Assembly (NCBI GenBank): GCA_900549715.1
Contig: URPK01000005.1
Coordinates: 56,132-120,131, forward strand
Source of the DNA: an uncultured Collinsella sp.
Lineage (GTDB): Bacteria > Actinomycetota > Coriobacteriia > Coriobacteriales > Coriobacteriaceae
Length of the DNA: 64,000 bases
Direction of reading: 5' to 3'
Positions 36,291 through 45,166 of this stretch are shown here, piece after piece. The notes beneath the pieces were generated by a model. The model was not told the DNA's origin. It did no database searches and was given only the letters and a program-made list of their open reading frames with translations. Made by a program: the position numbers and the translations under genes. Each line of letters begins with the position of its first letter. The stretch's first letter is position 1.

Positions 36291-36560
36291 ATGGACAACA
36301 ACACCTTGCTGTTTCAGGACAAGGGCTCGGGTAGGTTTAAAGACGTCAAGATCTACCCCAACCGTATCGAGGTGCTCAAGAAGGGCGCTTTTGGTGGCAA
36401 GCACACCGAAATTGTCTATCTTAAGGACATCACGGGCGTCAATAGAATCAAAGGCCGCGATGTTTTTCTGCGTAACAGGCTGTTGACTGCTTGTGTTTTT
36501 AGCCTGAGCAGTCGTGCGAAGGCCCAGGAGTTTGTTAACGCGCTGAACATGGTGATGTAG
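36291..36560 (+). CDS. Small bacterial PH-like domain protein
   Basis: 89 aa from ATG 36291 (GGGAG at 36278-36282); a longer GTG start at 36246 is possible but unsupported. The alternating beta pattern (LLFQDKGSGRFKDVKIYPNRI, quoted in part, then VLKKGAFGGKHTEIVYLKDI) followed by one C-terminal helix (RAKAQEFVNALNMV) is the layout of short bacterial PH domains. There is no signal peptide or transmembrane segment. Such domains usually work by protein contact. Family placement is by secondary-structure pattern only. Confidence 0.55.
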   Translation: MDNNTLLFQDKGSGRFKDVKIYPNRIEVLKKGAFGGKHTEIVYLKDITGVNRIKGRDVFLRNRLLTACVFSLSSRAKAQEFVNALNMVM

Positions 36561-36585
36561 CCTATGGCGGCGTTTGGGCCAAGGT

Positions 36586-36625
36586 AAAAATCGGGGGCAC
36601 AGAACGGTATCCTGCGCCCCCGATT
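36586..36625 (-). terminator. Terminator of the PI-PLC gene (reverse strand)
   Basis: AATCGGGGGC (36589-36598) and GCCCCCGATT (36616-36625); read leftwards it ends in TTTTT (complement of 36586-36590). Confidence 0.8.
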
Positions 36626-36654
36626 GAGTCGATGTGTCTAAAAGGCCGGCTTGC

Positions 36655-39152
36655 CTATTCGCTATCGTCCCCAGCGTTTTCGCGGTCACTGGCAAGCATT
36701 GCTGCACCTGCGACCGTTGTCGCCACGGCGGCGGCAGCGAGCCCGGCGGCAACGCCAGAGCCGTCGCCCGTGTTGGCGAGCTTTCCGCCCGAGCTCTTGC
36801 CCTGGTCTCTCTTGTTGCTCTTGCCGTTCTTGTCGGCGCCGCCTGCGTTGGAACCCGTGCCGCTGCCGGTGCCGCCCGCACTGCCCGAGGCCGCTACGGT
36901 AAAGCTTGCGGCTCCGTCGCTGGCGAGCGTGTAGTTCTGCGCCGCGTCGCCCAAGAGACCGTTCACGCGCACCCAGTACGTTCCTGCGGCAAATGTTTCG
37001 CCCTCGGCCATTGCCGTGCCCGGAGCGCCGTTCGCGTCGTGCACAAACTCGAGCTGGGCCGTGCAGGCATCGGTTTCGAGCTTGCCCTCGAGTGATGCCG
37101 CAATCTTGGCGCGCACGTCTTCGCCGGCCTTAAGGCCTTCGAGTCCCTCAAAATGGGGCGTCAGCGCGCGTGGATCGATATCGATGGGCACAGAGCCCTG
37201 CAGCCCCGTAACGGTCTCGTTGCCCAGGGCGTCGACATCCACGTATTCAATGGCAAACGCATGGCCCGAAGCTGTCGCGTTGAGCGCGTTGCTGCTGTCA
37301 GCAAGGCGGAAATGACCCTCGCCAACGGTCTTGCCATCCTGGAATGAGGCATCGCTCAGCGAGTCGCCGTACGTCATGCGCATGCGGGTCGGGAGATAGT
37401 ACGGGAGATAGTACGAAGCCGTCCGCTTGTGCTCCGTATCGTAATTGCGCTGGTAGATGCTCCGGGCCAGCGCCGCATCAACAAAGTCGGATGCGATGAT
37501 GCCAATGTGCTTGAGGTAATCTGACTTTGTATCCTCGGTGTCGCTGGGATTGATGTACGGGCTCTTATACAGATGCTCGTTGACTACTCGTGCCGAGGTA
37601 AAAGGATTGCCTCCGTGCGACAAGCCCGTGCAGCTGGTGTAGTTGATAGACCAGCAACGCTCCTGGACTTGCACCTTGGCCTCGTCATCGTCCACGACGT
37701 CCACCTTGTTGCGCGTGCGCTCGGTCGTTTCCTTCAGCGCATTATCGACCCAGCTGAGCTTGTCGGTTCCCGTGAGTTTGTACTTGTCCTGGGCGTATAC
37801 CTTGGTGCAATAGGGCTTTTCGTTGCCTGTTTCCCCCGCGGCTTCAAAGCCCCGCGCGTCTTGGACGAGACACATAGTGGTGCTGTCGGAGTGAGTCTTG
37901 ATCTTGTCATCCCATTCGGTAAGGTCGAGGCCCCACGTGTGGCCGCTTACGCTGTCGCCGACGAGTCCAAATCGACGCAGCAGAACGATCTTTCCGCGAA
38001 CCTCGCCCAGCGTGGGGACATGGCTCGACGTATAGAACAGATCGGGATTATCGTCCATAACCTTAGCGAAAGCCGTCGTAACACTGTCATCGGTAGCCTC
38101 GTCGTTGCCGCGCGATGCGAGCATGATAAGCGCTTCTCTCGGGTTTTCGCTCAAAAACGTTTTAAAGTACCCGATGACATCGGAGAGATGCAGATAGTAC
38201 CCGTCTTTTTTGAATAGGTAGAAATCCCCGTGGCAGATACCGGGGTCGTTGCCCTTTCCGAGTCGGATATCAAAATAGCGGATTCCCTCGAGCAACTGCG
38301 TAGGAATGTAATCCTGCTGGCATTTTACTTGCGAGGATTGGGGCTCAGTGTCGTTGTCCACGCTGCAGGTGCCCGAATCGTGCGTACCCGGGATGCTCAG
38401 CTCGTCGAGGAACTTGTTGTCGTCGACGTATTTCATCCAACATGGCCCATCGACGTAGCTGCTGTACGTGATCCAGTCGAGGCTGCTAACCGTGGCATCG
38501 TTCTTTTTCATGTCGTAACCGATAAGTTCGAGCTCCCACGGAATGCTCTTACTCTTATGGCAGATCTTATTGTTGTCCTGGTCTTTGCCGTTCGATTCTA
38601 TTGCCAGGTACTTAATGTCTTTTTTCTCGGTTTCTTTCTCGACCGTGCGGTCTCGGATGATATAGGTTCCGTTTGATTGACGCTCGAACGCAAAAGCGCG
38701 GCTGGGCTTGTTGTCATACTCGCCGCCCCATACGTGGATGACCTTTCCATCTTTGTCAGAGTCGTCGTCGACCGACCAAATGCTGTAGCCCGTCTTTTAT
38801 GCTCTTCGAAATTGAGCAAGGTGCGGATAGCATACCAGTTTGTATCGTCATTCTTGGTCGTTACGTTCTCAAGGATGAGCTTGCTGGACGTGCCGTCGTT
38901 AAACAGGTGGCAGACGTTGCCGCGAACGTTGCCGTCTTGGTTGACGCTCGCGGTGCGAAAATAGCCCGCGGGGCGAAGGCGAATGACGAAATTGTCGAGG
39001 CTGTCCGACGGTGCGGGTGTGTTGTCTGCAAATGCCGCTCGCAGGGGAATGCCCGGCGCTGCGGTTTCGGGCAGGCTTGCAAGTGGTGACAACGCCGCAA
39101 GCCCTAGGCCCAGCGTAAACGCTCGGCGGCTGATGGCATGGTGTTCGGTCAT
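36655..39152 (-). pseudogene. Cell-wall-anchored phosphatidylinositol-specific phospholipase C, frameshifted
   Basis: Two reverse-strand frames belong to one gene. The N-terminal part from 39152 starts with a Tat-type signal (SRRAFTLGLGLAALSPLASL) and a lectin-like segment. At the A-run read from 38798-38795 the frame is off by one: adding one A joins EEHKK to TGYSIWSVDDDSDKDG, runs through FAFERQSNGTYIIRDR, and enters the downstream frame. Restored length is about 832 aa. The PI-PLC X domain follows with both catalytic His (SIPGTHDSG, about residue 258; CHGDFYLF, about 308). Near the C-terminus are KLANTGD, a hydrophobic segment and a charged tail, a sortase signal of the LAxTG kind. Without slippage or correction, the second part lacks a signal peptide. 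Confidence 0.8.
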
Positions 39153-39358
39153 AACTTCTCCATTCGCAGAGTGCGGTTATGCGATAGTTTTGGTCACTAT
39201 ACTGCCCAGATGTTTAAAGATGCTGGTTTAATTGTCTGCGCGGCGCAATAAATCGGTGGGCGGACGTGTTGGGGTGTTTGTCGTTTTCGTACTGTTGCCA
39301 CATTTGGGGCGGTTCCGGCGTCCGGCATCCTCGCGTTCGTCGGCTACAGGCATAAGAA
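39153..39358. other. Intergenic stretch, no gene seen
   Basis: It should contain the reverse-strand promoter for the PI-PLC gene; GGAG lies just upstream of its ATG in reverse. Nothing else recognisable. Confidence 0.4.
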
Positions 39359-39386
39359 AGGGAGGGTCGGTTTACCGGCCCTCCCT
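39359..39386 (-). terminator. Terminator of the first lipoprotein gene
   Basis: AGGGAGGGTCGG (39359-39370) and CCGGCCCTCCCT (39375-39386), followed on the reverse strand by TTCTTAT. Its stem resembles the one after the paralogous gene (40195-40224). Confidence 0.75.
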
Positions 39387-39457
39387 GGGTACGAAGCGCT
39401 GGGGTACCGTCGCTTGTTTGCACTGCGACCGTGTTTCCCGTTGCGCTCGCCAGTCGC

Positions 39458-40051
39458 TTAGCGCTTGATCTCGATATCGTCGAGCTTGACGTCCATGGCC
39501 TCGGTCTTGGCCTCGGCGATGTCGTCGGCAAATTCCAGAGACTTCATCATGGTCTCGACGGCGTCCTTGTGCTCCTCGACGTTGTCGATGCGCACGTACA
39601 CGCTGCCGCCGTCAACGTCGGTGAAGTATTCGGTCGTTACGCCGCCCGAGTGTGTATAGGAAGCGTTGCGCCAAGTCTTGCCGTTGTACTTGACGGGGTC
39701 ATTCTCGGTCCACTCAAAGCTGGCATTCCACTTTGCCTCGTAGTCGAACAGCTCGTCGGCGTTCTTGTCAGGATCGAAGACGGGGATGAAGCGATCGCTG
39801 GCGTGCTCGCTCTCGGTGAACTTAAACTGGGCCCTGTCGGCAGTGTCGCCTGCGACGTCGGTGATCTCGACGCCCTCGGGGACCTCGACCTTAAACCAAA
39901 TGAAGTCGGTCCTCATATCCACGGCTGGCTTTTCTGCGCCGCCGCCACCGCCACTGCCGGTAGCGCCGCCGCTTCCGCCGCAACCCACCAGGGCAACCGC
40001 GGCAAGGAGACTGATGCAGAGTGTGAGAATCGCAAAGGCCTTCTTTTTCAT
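39458..40051 (-). CDS. Secreted lipoprotein, paralogue 1
   Basis: 197 aa. Lipoprotein signal peptide (MKKKAFAILTLCISLLAAVALVGC, quoted only to note the lipobox LVGC at about residue 24) followed by a Gly/Ser linker. The mature part starts TDFIWFKVEVPEGVEI and contains GKTWRNASYTHSGGVTTEYF and DGGSVYVRIDN. It looks like a small beta-rich extracellular domain similar to DUF-type lipoproteins that end with a helix (HKDAVETMMKSLEF). It is about 45-50 % similar by eye to the next gene, with the same motif order. No enzyme motif is visible; function unknown. Confidence 0.8.
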   Translation of the reverse strand: MKKKAFAILTLCISLLAAVALVGCGGSGGATGSGGGGGAEKPAVDMRTDFIWFKVEVPEGVEITDVAGDTADRAQFKFTESEHASDRFIPVFDPDKNADELFDYEAKWNASFEWTENDPVKYNGKTWRNASYTHSGGVTTEYFTDVDGGSVYVRIDNVEEHKDAVETMMKSLEFADDIAEAKTEAMDVKLDDIEIKR

Positions 40052-40123
40052 GGTCGTGTCCTCCTCGATCTGTAACCGCCCATGGATTACCTGCCTTTAC
40101 TGTACGCGTGGACGGCTCGCTAG

Positions 40124-40142
40124 GGTGGGCCATGTGTCCCAT
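40124..40142 (+). repeat. 19-bp direct repeat flanking lipoprotein gene 2, copy 1
   Basis: GGTGGGCCATGTGTCCCAT here recurs exactly at 41094-41112. The two copies lie at equivalent places upstream of the two lipoprotein genes, marking a tandem duplication. Confidence 0.75.
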
Positions 40143-40194
40143 TCTGAGGGCCGGATTTGCGCCGACAAGTGGCAATATGCGCGGGTCCAAAAGA

Positions 40195-40224
40195 GGGGAG
40201 GGCCGATGCCTGTCGGCCCTCCCC
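40195..40224 (-). terminator. Terminator of the second lipoprotein gene
   Basis: GGGGAGGGCCGA (40195-40206) and TCGGCCCTCCCC (40213-40224), a perfect 12-bp stem, then CTCTTTT on the reverse strand. Confidence 0.8.
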
Positions 40225-40294
40225 GGGGTTGGGTGCCCGTTGCTTTAATGGGGCGCATGTGCGCAGGTGCGCGTAGGCGCGTGCGGGTGTCCCG

Positions 40295-40897
40295 TTACTT
40301 GAGCTCGATGCTCGAAATCTCGACTTCGCGCGCCTCGGAAACTGCCTCTGCCATGTCATCGGGGAACTCGATGGAGTTGAGGAGCGCCTCGGCTTCTTTC
40401 TTGTGCTGGTCGAAGTTCGAGATGAGGACGTAGACGCTTCCTGGTTCAACGTCGGTAAAAAGGATGGTTGAGATGCCGCTGTTGTCTTCGTACGTTCCGA
40501 CGAGCCACGTCCTGCCGTTATATTCGACGGACCCGCCATCCTTCCACTGGAACGTATCCCCCTTCTTTTCTGCCTGGTCGGCGTGGGACTCCTCGGCCGT
40601 CAGCGCTTTTTTCCAAACGGGGATAAAACGATCGGCCGAGGCGTTCTCGTCTTCGGGGAAGGTGAGCTGGACCCTGTCGGCATTCTTGCCGGCGGAGTCG
40701 CTTACGCCGACGCCCTCGGGCATCTCGACCTTAAACCAGATAAAGTCAGTCTTTTCGGCGACGGGGGCCTTTTCCTTGCCTTCGCTCTTTGAGGTGCTGC
40801 CGCCTCCGCCCGATGCGATCCCGCCGCAGCCGACAAGGGCAAACGCGGCAAAGAGGGCGATGCAAAGGGAAAGGATCGATAGGGTCTTTTTCTTCAT
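40295..40897 (-). CDS. Secreted lipoprotein, paralogue 2
   Basis: 200 aa from ATG 40897 (AAGGAGG upstream on the reverse strand); the longer frame to 40969 has no site. The signal peptide ends with lipobox ALVGC, then a Gly/Ser/Lys linker. The mature domain repeats the motif order of the neighbour: TDFIWFKVEMPEGVGV, SADRFIPVW, EYNGRTWLVGTYEDNSG, PGSVYVLISN and a C-terminal helix. It arose by tandem duplication that also copied the terminator and 5' flank. Function unknown. Confidence 0.8.
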   Translation of the reverse strand: MKKKTLSILSLCIALFAAFALVGCGGIASGGGGSTSKSEGKEKAPVAEKTDFIWFKVEMPEGVGVSDSAGKNADRVQLTFPEDENASADRFIPVWKKALTAEESHADQAEKKGDTFQWKDGGSVEYNGRTWLVGTYEDNSGISTILFTDVEPGSVYVLISNFDQHKKEAEALLNSIEFPDDMAEAVSEAREVEISSIELK

Positions 40898-41273
40898 GAT
40901 GGCGTCCTCCTTGTCTGCCAGGGACATCACGTGCCGCGGATCGCTGGGGCGGCGGTGACGCATGCACATGATGCCTTTGTTTACTGTGCGGTTATTCCTC
41001 CATTCGTCGTCCGGTGCCGTGATGAGCTTGCCCCAACATAGGGCTCCTTACCTATATGTATGCCCCAGTTGCCGCTGCCCGGAAGTCTCGAAAGGTGGGC
41101 CATGTGTCCCATGTTTGCGGTGCCGACGCCTATCGTTCGTCATAGTAATCCGCGATGGCCAGGTGCGCTGACGCTCGAGTACTTATGGGCTAGACTTAGC
41201 ACCATTATGTGATCGATGCGGTTGGCCGGCGGTTGCCACCCGACCGATGTATACGACTTGAGGGTGCATGCGT
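40898..41273. other. Intergenic stretch with direct repeat and candidate promoter
   Basis: No gene is visible. It holds the second copy of the 19-bp direct repeat (41094-41112) and, near 41164-41191, a possible promoter for the cyclodeaminase-family gene (TGACGC, 16 nt, TAGACT). Confidence 0.4.
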
Positions 41274-41906
41274 ATGAGCCAAGAGATGATGGACAAGACC
41301 TGCCGCGGGTTCGCCGAGGCGCTGGCCGCGCGCGAGCCGGTTCCCGGCGGCGGCAGCGCGAGCGCCTTTGTGGGCGCGCTGGGTGCCTCGCTTTGTGGGA
41401 TGGTTGCTCGTTATGGGGCGACTAATCCCGCGCTTGCCGATCGCGCGGACGACCTGACGCGCGCATTTGCCCAGGCAGACGAGTTGGCGCAGGAACTTGT
41501 GGACCTGGTCGCCGAGGACGTTCGCGCGTACGGCCAGGTGTCCGCTGCGTACGGTATTCCGCGCGAGGACCCAGCTCGACCTGCGGCGATTCAGGACGCG
41601 TTGCACGTGGCGGCCATGCCACCGTATCGGATCATGGATGCCTGCGGCCGCGCGCTGGCGCTGCTCGAGGACATGGCCGATAAGGGCTCGCGCCAGCTGT
41701 TGTCCGACGTGGCCTGCGGCGCCGTGTTCTGCCGCGCTGCCATGCAGGGTGCGAGCCTGACGCTCTTTGCCAACACCACATCTATGAAAGACCGGGCGCG
41801 CGCCGAGGAACTCGAGGCGGCGTGCGATGAGCTGCTGGATACGTGGCTGCCGTGCGCCGATGCGCTGGCGCGCCGCGCCGCCGACGCCGCAAGGAAGAGG
41901 GGATAG
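41274..41906 (+). CDS. Cyclodeaminase/cyclohydrolase family protein (FchA-like)
   Basis: 210 aa. It belongs to the formiminotransferase-cyclodeaminase C-terminal family, which includes both formimino-THF cyclodeaminases and the clostridial-type methenyl-THF cyclohydrolase FchA. Family landmarks are PVPGGGSASAFVGALGASL near residue 23, a central acidic helix (LVDLVAEDVRAYGQVSAAY), and SDVACGAVFCRAAMQGA. ATG 41274 has GAGGG 9 nt upstream; ATG 41268 is too close. It ends 2 bp before folD, so the two are co-expressed. No histidine-degradation genes are near, which favours methenyl-THF cyclohydrolase over histidine-linked cyclodeamination. Confidence 0.85.
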   Translation: MSQEMMDKTCRGFAEALAAREPVPGGGSASAFVGALGASLCGMVARYGATNPALADRADDLTRAFAQADELAQELVDLVAEDVRAYGQVSAAYGIPREDPARPAAIQDALHVAAMPPYRIMDACGRALALLEDMADKGSRQLLSDVACGAVFCRAAMQGASLTLFANTTSMKDRARAEELEAACDELLDTWLPCADALARRAADAARKRG

Positions 41907-41908
41907 CC

Positions 41909-42763
41909 ATGGCCGAGCTATTGAAGGGTGCTCCCGTCGCCCGCGCGTTGACTGAGGAGCTCGCTGCTCGCTGCGCGGCTTTGCGTGAGCGCGGCGTTGT
42001 GCCGACGTTGGCCATGGTTCGCGTGGGCGAGCGCGAGGACGACCTGTCCTACGAGCGCGGTGCACTCAAACGCTGCGAAAAGGTGGGCATCGAAGCTCGT
42101 CGCGTGTTGCTGCCTGCCGATGTTTCGCAGGATGAGCTGCTGGCGGCTATCGAGGGCATCAATGCCGACCTGGCTGTTCACGGATGCCTGATGTTTCGCC
42201 CGCTGCCCGCCGGGCTTGACGAGGATGCGGTTGCCGCGGCACTCGATCCCGCCAAGGATGTTGACTCCATGACGCCGGCCTCGCTGCTTACCACGCTTTC
42301 GGGGCGCGGCGAGGGCTTTGCTCCCTGCACGGCCGAGGCCGTGCTGGCGTTGCTGGACCATTACGGCGTTGAGCTGGATGGGGCCAAGGTCGCGGTCGTC
42401 GGTCGATCGCTGGTGATTGGTCGTCCCGTTGCCGCCATGCTTACGGCTCGCAATGCCACGGTGACGACGTGCCATACGCATACGCGCGACTTGGCTGCCG
42501 AGTGTCGTGCGGCTGATATTGTGGTCGCAGCCGTTGGACGCGCGCGCACGATTGGCGCGGATGCGGTTCGCGAGGGCCAGACGATCATCGATGTGGGCAT
42601 TAACTGGGACGAGACCGCTGACAAGCTGGTCGGCGACGTCGATTTTGATGCTGCGGAGCCGGTTGTTGGTGCCATCACGCCCGTGCCGGGCGGCGTGGGC
42701 GCTGTAACGACGGCGATTCTCGCCAAACACGTGATCGAGGCGGCGGAGCGTGCATCGAAATAG
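41909..42763 (+). CDS. folD: FolD-like methylene-THF dehydrogenase with altered cyclohydrolase site
   Basis: 284 aa. It aligns with E. coli FolD throughout: VPTLAMVRVGE, CEKVGI, VGRSLVIGRPVAAML (nucleotide site), DVGIN and ITPVPGGVG. FolD normally couples methylene-THF dehydrogenase and methenyl-THF cyclohydrolase using Tyr, Lys, Gln and Asp. Here YxxxK reads YERGA (Tyr48 kept, Lys to Ala52), and VQLPLP reads MFRPLP (Gln to Phe96). The Asp of KDVD is kept (D119), with the following Gly now Ser. The dehydrogenase half may work while cyclohydrolase is lost. AAGGAAGAGGGG precedes the ATG, 2 bp after the FchA-like gene. Confidence 0.88.
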   Translation: MAELLKGAPVARALTEELAARCAALRERGVVPTLAMVRVGEREDDLSYERGALKRCEKVGIEARRVLLPADVSQDELLAAIEGINADLAVHGCLMFRPLPAGLDEDAVAAALDPAKDVDSMTPASLLTTLSGRGEGFAPCTAEAVLALLDHYGVELDGAKVAVVGRSLVIGRPVAAMLTARNATVTTCHTHTRDLAAECRAADIVVAAVGRARTIGADAVREGQTIIDVGINWDETADKLVGDVDFDAAEPVVGAITPVPGGVGAVTTAILAKHVIEAAERASK

Positions 42764-42800
42764 GCGTTTTGGGCTGTTTGAGGGGTTAGCCATATACCAC

Positions 42801-43031
42801 GTGGTCAAAAACCGCCAAATATGAGTACTGTTGCCAAGATAGTCACATATGTTTTTTTGTCCTTTGGGCTCCCTAACGATATTCATTCTCGTTGGGGAGC
42901 CCATTTTATTGAACCTATGGGGAATAACGTTGTCTTGCTTTTGGACAATTGGGAATTTCTGGCACTCATTACAAGGAAATTTGCTGCTACTAAATTGGTG
43001 ACAGTACTCATATTTGGCATTTTTTGACCAC
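42801..43031. repeat. 231-bp palindromic-ended repeat element, copy C
   Basis: Arms at 42801-42831 and 43001-43031 match at 29 of 31 positions, including an exact 18-bp core (42814-42831/43001-43018). The 169-bp AT-rich interior contains its own hairpin, GGGCTCCC (42866-42873)/GGGAGCCC facing TTTT, and no credible ORF. It is far more AT-rich than adjacent genes. The arm layout (A-run, GCC, TACT) recalls copies A and B, but the sequences differ. Confidence 0.8.
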
Positions 43032-43118
43032 AGGGGCTGCCGGGGCGGCGGTTTCGCCCTTTCTGCGCCGAAGCGATACACTGTTATCGTTTGATTTCTT
43101 CGCTCAAGGAGGATGCGC

Positions 43119-44642
43119 ATGCCGTGCACAACGATTTTGGTCGGTAAAAACGCAAGCTACGACGGGTCGACCCTGGTCGCGCGTAACGAGGACTCGTCCA
43201 ACGGGGTGTTTGAGCCCAAGCGTATGCGCGTGGTGCATCCCGACGAGCAGCCGCGCGTCTACACGAGCATCCTGAGCCACCTGACCGTTGAGCTGCCCTA
43301 TAACCCCATGCGTTACACGACCGTCCCCGATGTTGTTCCGGGTCATGGTATTTGGGCCGAGGCCGGCTTCAACGAGCTCAATGTTGGCATGTCCGCAACC
43401 GAGACGCTTACCACCAACGAGCGCGTCCGCGGCGCCGATCCGCTCGTGGACTACGTACCCGCCAAAGGTAACGAAGGCGAGGACGGCTTTGTTCCGGCGC
43501 AGCCCGGCGGTCTGGGCGAGGAGGACATGGTGACCCTGGTCCTGCCGTACGCTAAGTCCGCCCGTGACGGCGTTCGTATCCTGGGCGACTTGCTCGAGCG
43601 CTATGGCACCTACGAGAACAACGGCATCGCCTTTAGCGACGTGGACGAGATCTGGTGGCTCGAGACCATCGGCGGCCACCACTGGATTGCCAAGCGCGTG
43701 CCTGATGACGCCTATGTGACCATGCCCAACCAGCTGGGTATCGACAGCTTTGACCTGGATGACGCCGAGGGCGCCCGGGCCGACCACATGTGCTCCGCCG
43801 ACCTGCGCTCTTGGATGGCCGAGTGGCATCTGGACCTGACGCTGGGCGTCGAGGGCGACGGTCCGGCCGCGGTCTTTAACCCGCGCGAGGCCTTTGGCTC
43901 GCACAGTGACAGCGACCACGTTTACAACACGCCGCGCGCCTGGTACATGCAGCGCTGCCTTAACCCCAGCGATGTGTGGGACGGTCCCGAGGCCGACTAC
44001 ACGCCCGAGAGCGACGATATTCCCTGGAGCCGCGTGCCCGAGCGCAAGGTGACCATCGAGGACATCAAGTACGTGCTTTCGAGCCACTACCAGGGCACGG
44101 AGTACGACTGCTACGGCAGCAAGGGCACGCCCGCCACGCGTGGCGCCTATCGCCCCATCGGCATCAACCGCAACAGCCAGCTCGCCGTGTTGCAGCTGCG
44201 CCCCTATGCGCAGCCGGCGTATCGCGCCGTGCAGTGGATGGCCTTTGGTTCCAACTCGTTTAACGCGCTAGTTCCGCTGTACGCCAACGTCGAGACCATG
44301 CCCGAGTACTATGCCGACACGCAGGCTCGCGTAACGTCCGAAAACTTCTACTGGGCCAACCGCCTGATCGGCGCCCTGGCCGACGTCCGTTTCCATGAGT
44401 GCGGCCGCGCTGTGGAGGACTATCAGGAGAAGATCGGTGGCATGGGCCACAAGCAGATCCATGACGTCGATGCTGCCGTAGCCGCTCTGCCCGAGGCCGA
44501 GGTACCTGCCGAGCTTGCACGCGCCAATGAGACCTTTGCCGAGCGTGTTCGCGTAGAGACCGATGCTCTACTGGGCAAGGTGCTCTATACCACGAGCTGC
44601 GCCATGAAGAACTCTTTCGCGATGAACGACAACGTGAGGTAG
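43119..44642 (+). CDS. C69 family dipeptidase (PepD)
   Basis: 507 aa. C69 peptidases are N-terminal-nucleophile dipeptidases. The nucleophile Cys is residue 3 (MPCTTILVGKNAS) if the protein starts at ATG 43119, which is 6 nt after AAGGAGG; an ATG at 43113 abuts the site and is unlikely. Further family signatures are GSTLVARNEDSS, WAEAGFNELNVGMSATET and WWLETIGGHHWIAKRVPDD. No signal peptide is present, so it acts in the cytosol on imported peptides. It is monocistronic. Confidence 0.92.
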   Translation: MPCTTILVGKNASYDGSTLVARNEDSSNGVFEPKRMRVVHPDEQPRVYTSILSHLTVELPYNPMRYTTVPDVVPGHGIWAEAGFNELNVGMSATETLTTNERVRGADPLVDYVPAKGNEGEDGFVPAQPGGLGEEDMVTLVLPYAKSARDGVRILGDLLERYGTYENNGIAFSDVDEIWWLETIGGHHWIAKRVPDDAYVTMPNQLGIDSFDLDDAEGARADHMCSADLRSWMAEWHLDLTLGVEGDGPAAVFNPREAFGSHSDSDHVYNTPRAWYMQRCLNPSDVWDGPEADYTPESDDIPWSRVPERKVTIEDIKYVLSSHYQGTEYDCYGSKGTPATRGAYRPIGINRNSQLAVLQLRPYAQPAYRAVQWMAFGSNSFNALVPLYANVETMPEYYADTQARVTSENFYWANRLIGALADVRFHECGRAVEDYQEKIGGMGHKQIHDVDAAVAALPEAEVPAELARANETFAERVRVETDALLGKVLYTTSCAMKNSFAMNDNVR

Positions 44643-44741
44643 GGATTTCCCGTCGATCGAATAGCGCTAAAACGCTTTGTCGCTTTCACTCAATCTTGGG
44701 TACAAGAACGCCAATGCAGTTGTTTGTGATTGGAGACAACC

Positions 44742-45158
44742 ATGGTTATGAAACTCGATCAGCTTGTTAACGGTGCCATTAACGTGGGCTTTGGCGCCGC
44801 TGCCGTTGCCGTTGAGGGCGGCAAGAAGGTTCTCGACGACCTCAATACCAAGGGCGAGCAGGTCCGCAAGGACGCCGGCGCTCCCGATATCGCCCGCAGC
44901 GTGTCCGACATGTTCGAGCAGGCGGGCGGCACCATCTCCGATCTGTCCGAGCGCCTGGGCATGCAGGGCGAGACCGCGGCGCAGCGCGTGCTCGACGAGC
45001 TCATCCTGGCTCGCGTCCGCGTCATGACCGCCCCCGAGCGTACGGCCTTCCTGGCCCACGTGCGCGACATCGTCGATTCGGTCGAGGACAACGTGACCTC
45101 GGTACCCGTCGAGTCTGTTGAGCCCGACGATGCAGGGGACGCCGAAGAGGCCGAGTAG
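44742..45158 (+). CDS. Phasin-like small protein, partner of the UbiB-family gene
   Basis: 138 aa, no signal peptide. Mostly helical with an N-terminal amphipathic stretch (LVNGAINVGFGAAAVAVEGG) that recalls phasin and PHA-granule-associated proteins, then a Lys/Asp-rich coiled region and an acidic tail. GGAG at 44731-44734 precedes ATG 44742. It ends 8 bp before the ABC1/UbiB gene and presumably shares its transcript. In other bacteria, small helical proteins often sit beside UbiB-like kinases. No polyhydroxyalkanoate genes are here, so the phasin label is only structural. Confidence 0.6.
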   Translation: MVMKLDQLVNGAINVGFGAAAVAVEGGKKVLDDLNTKGEQVRKDAGAPDIARSVSDMFEQAGGTISDLSERLGMQGETAAQRVLDELILARVRVMTAPERTAFLAHVRDIVDSVEDNVTSVPVESVEPDDAGDAEEAE

Positions 45159-45166
45159 TAGCGCAG

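Noticed and set aside
40962..41171. 69-aa frame between the lipoprotein and cyclodeaminase-family genes
   Set aside because: No ribosome-binding site, and it runs across the direct repeat copy; composition does not look coding.
42821..43027. 68-aa ORF inside the palindromic element at 42.8-43.0 kb
   Set aside because: No ribosome-binding site; the sequence is explained by the inverted repeat and internal hairpin.
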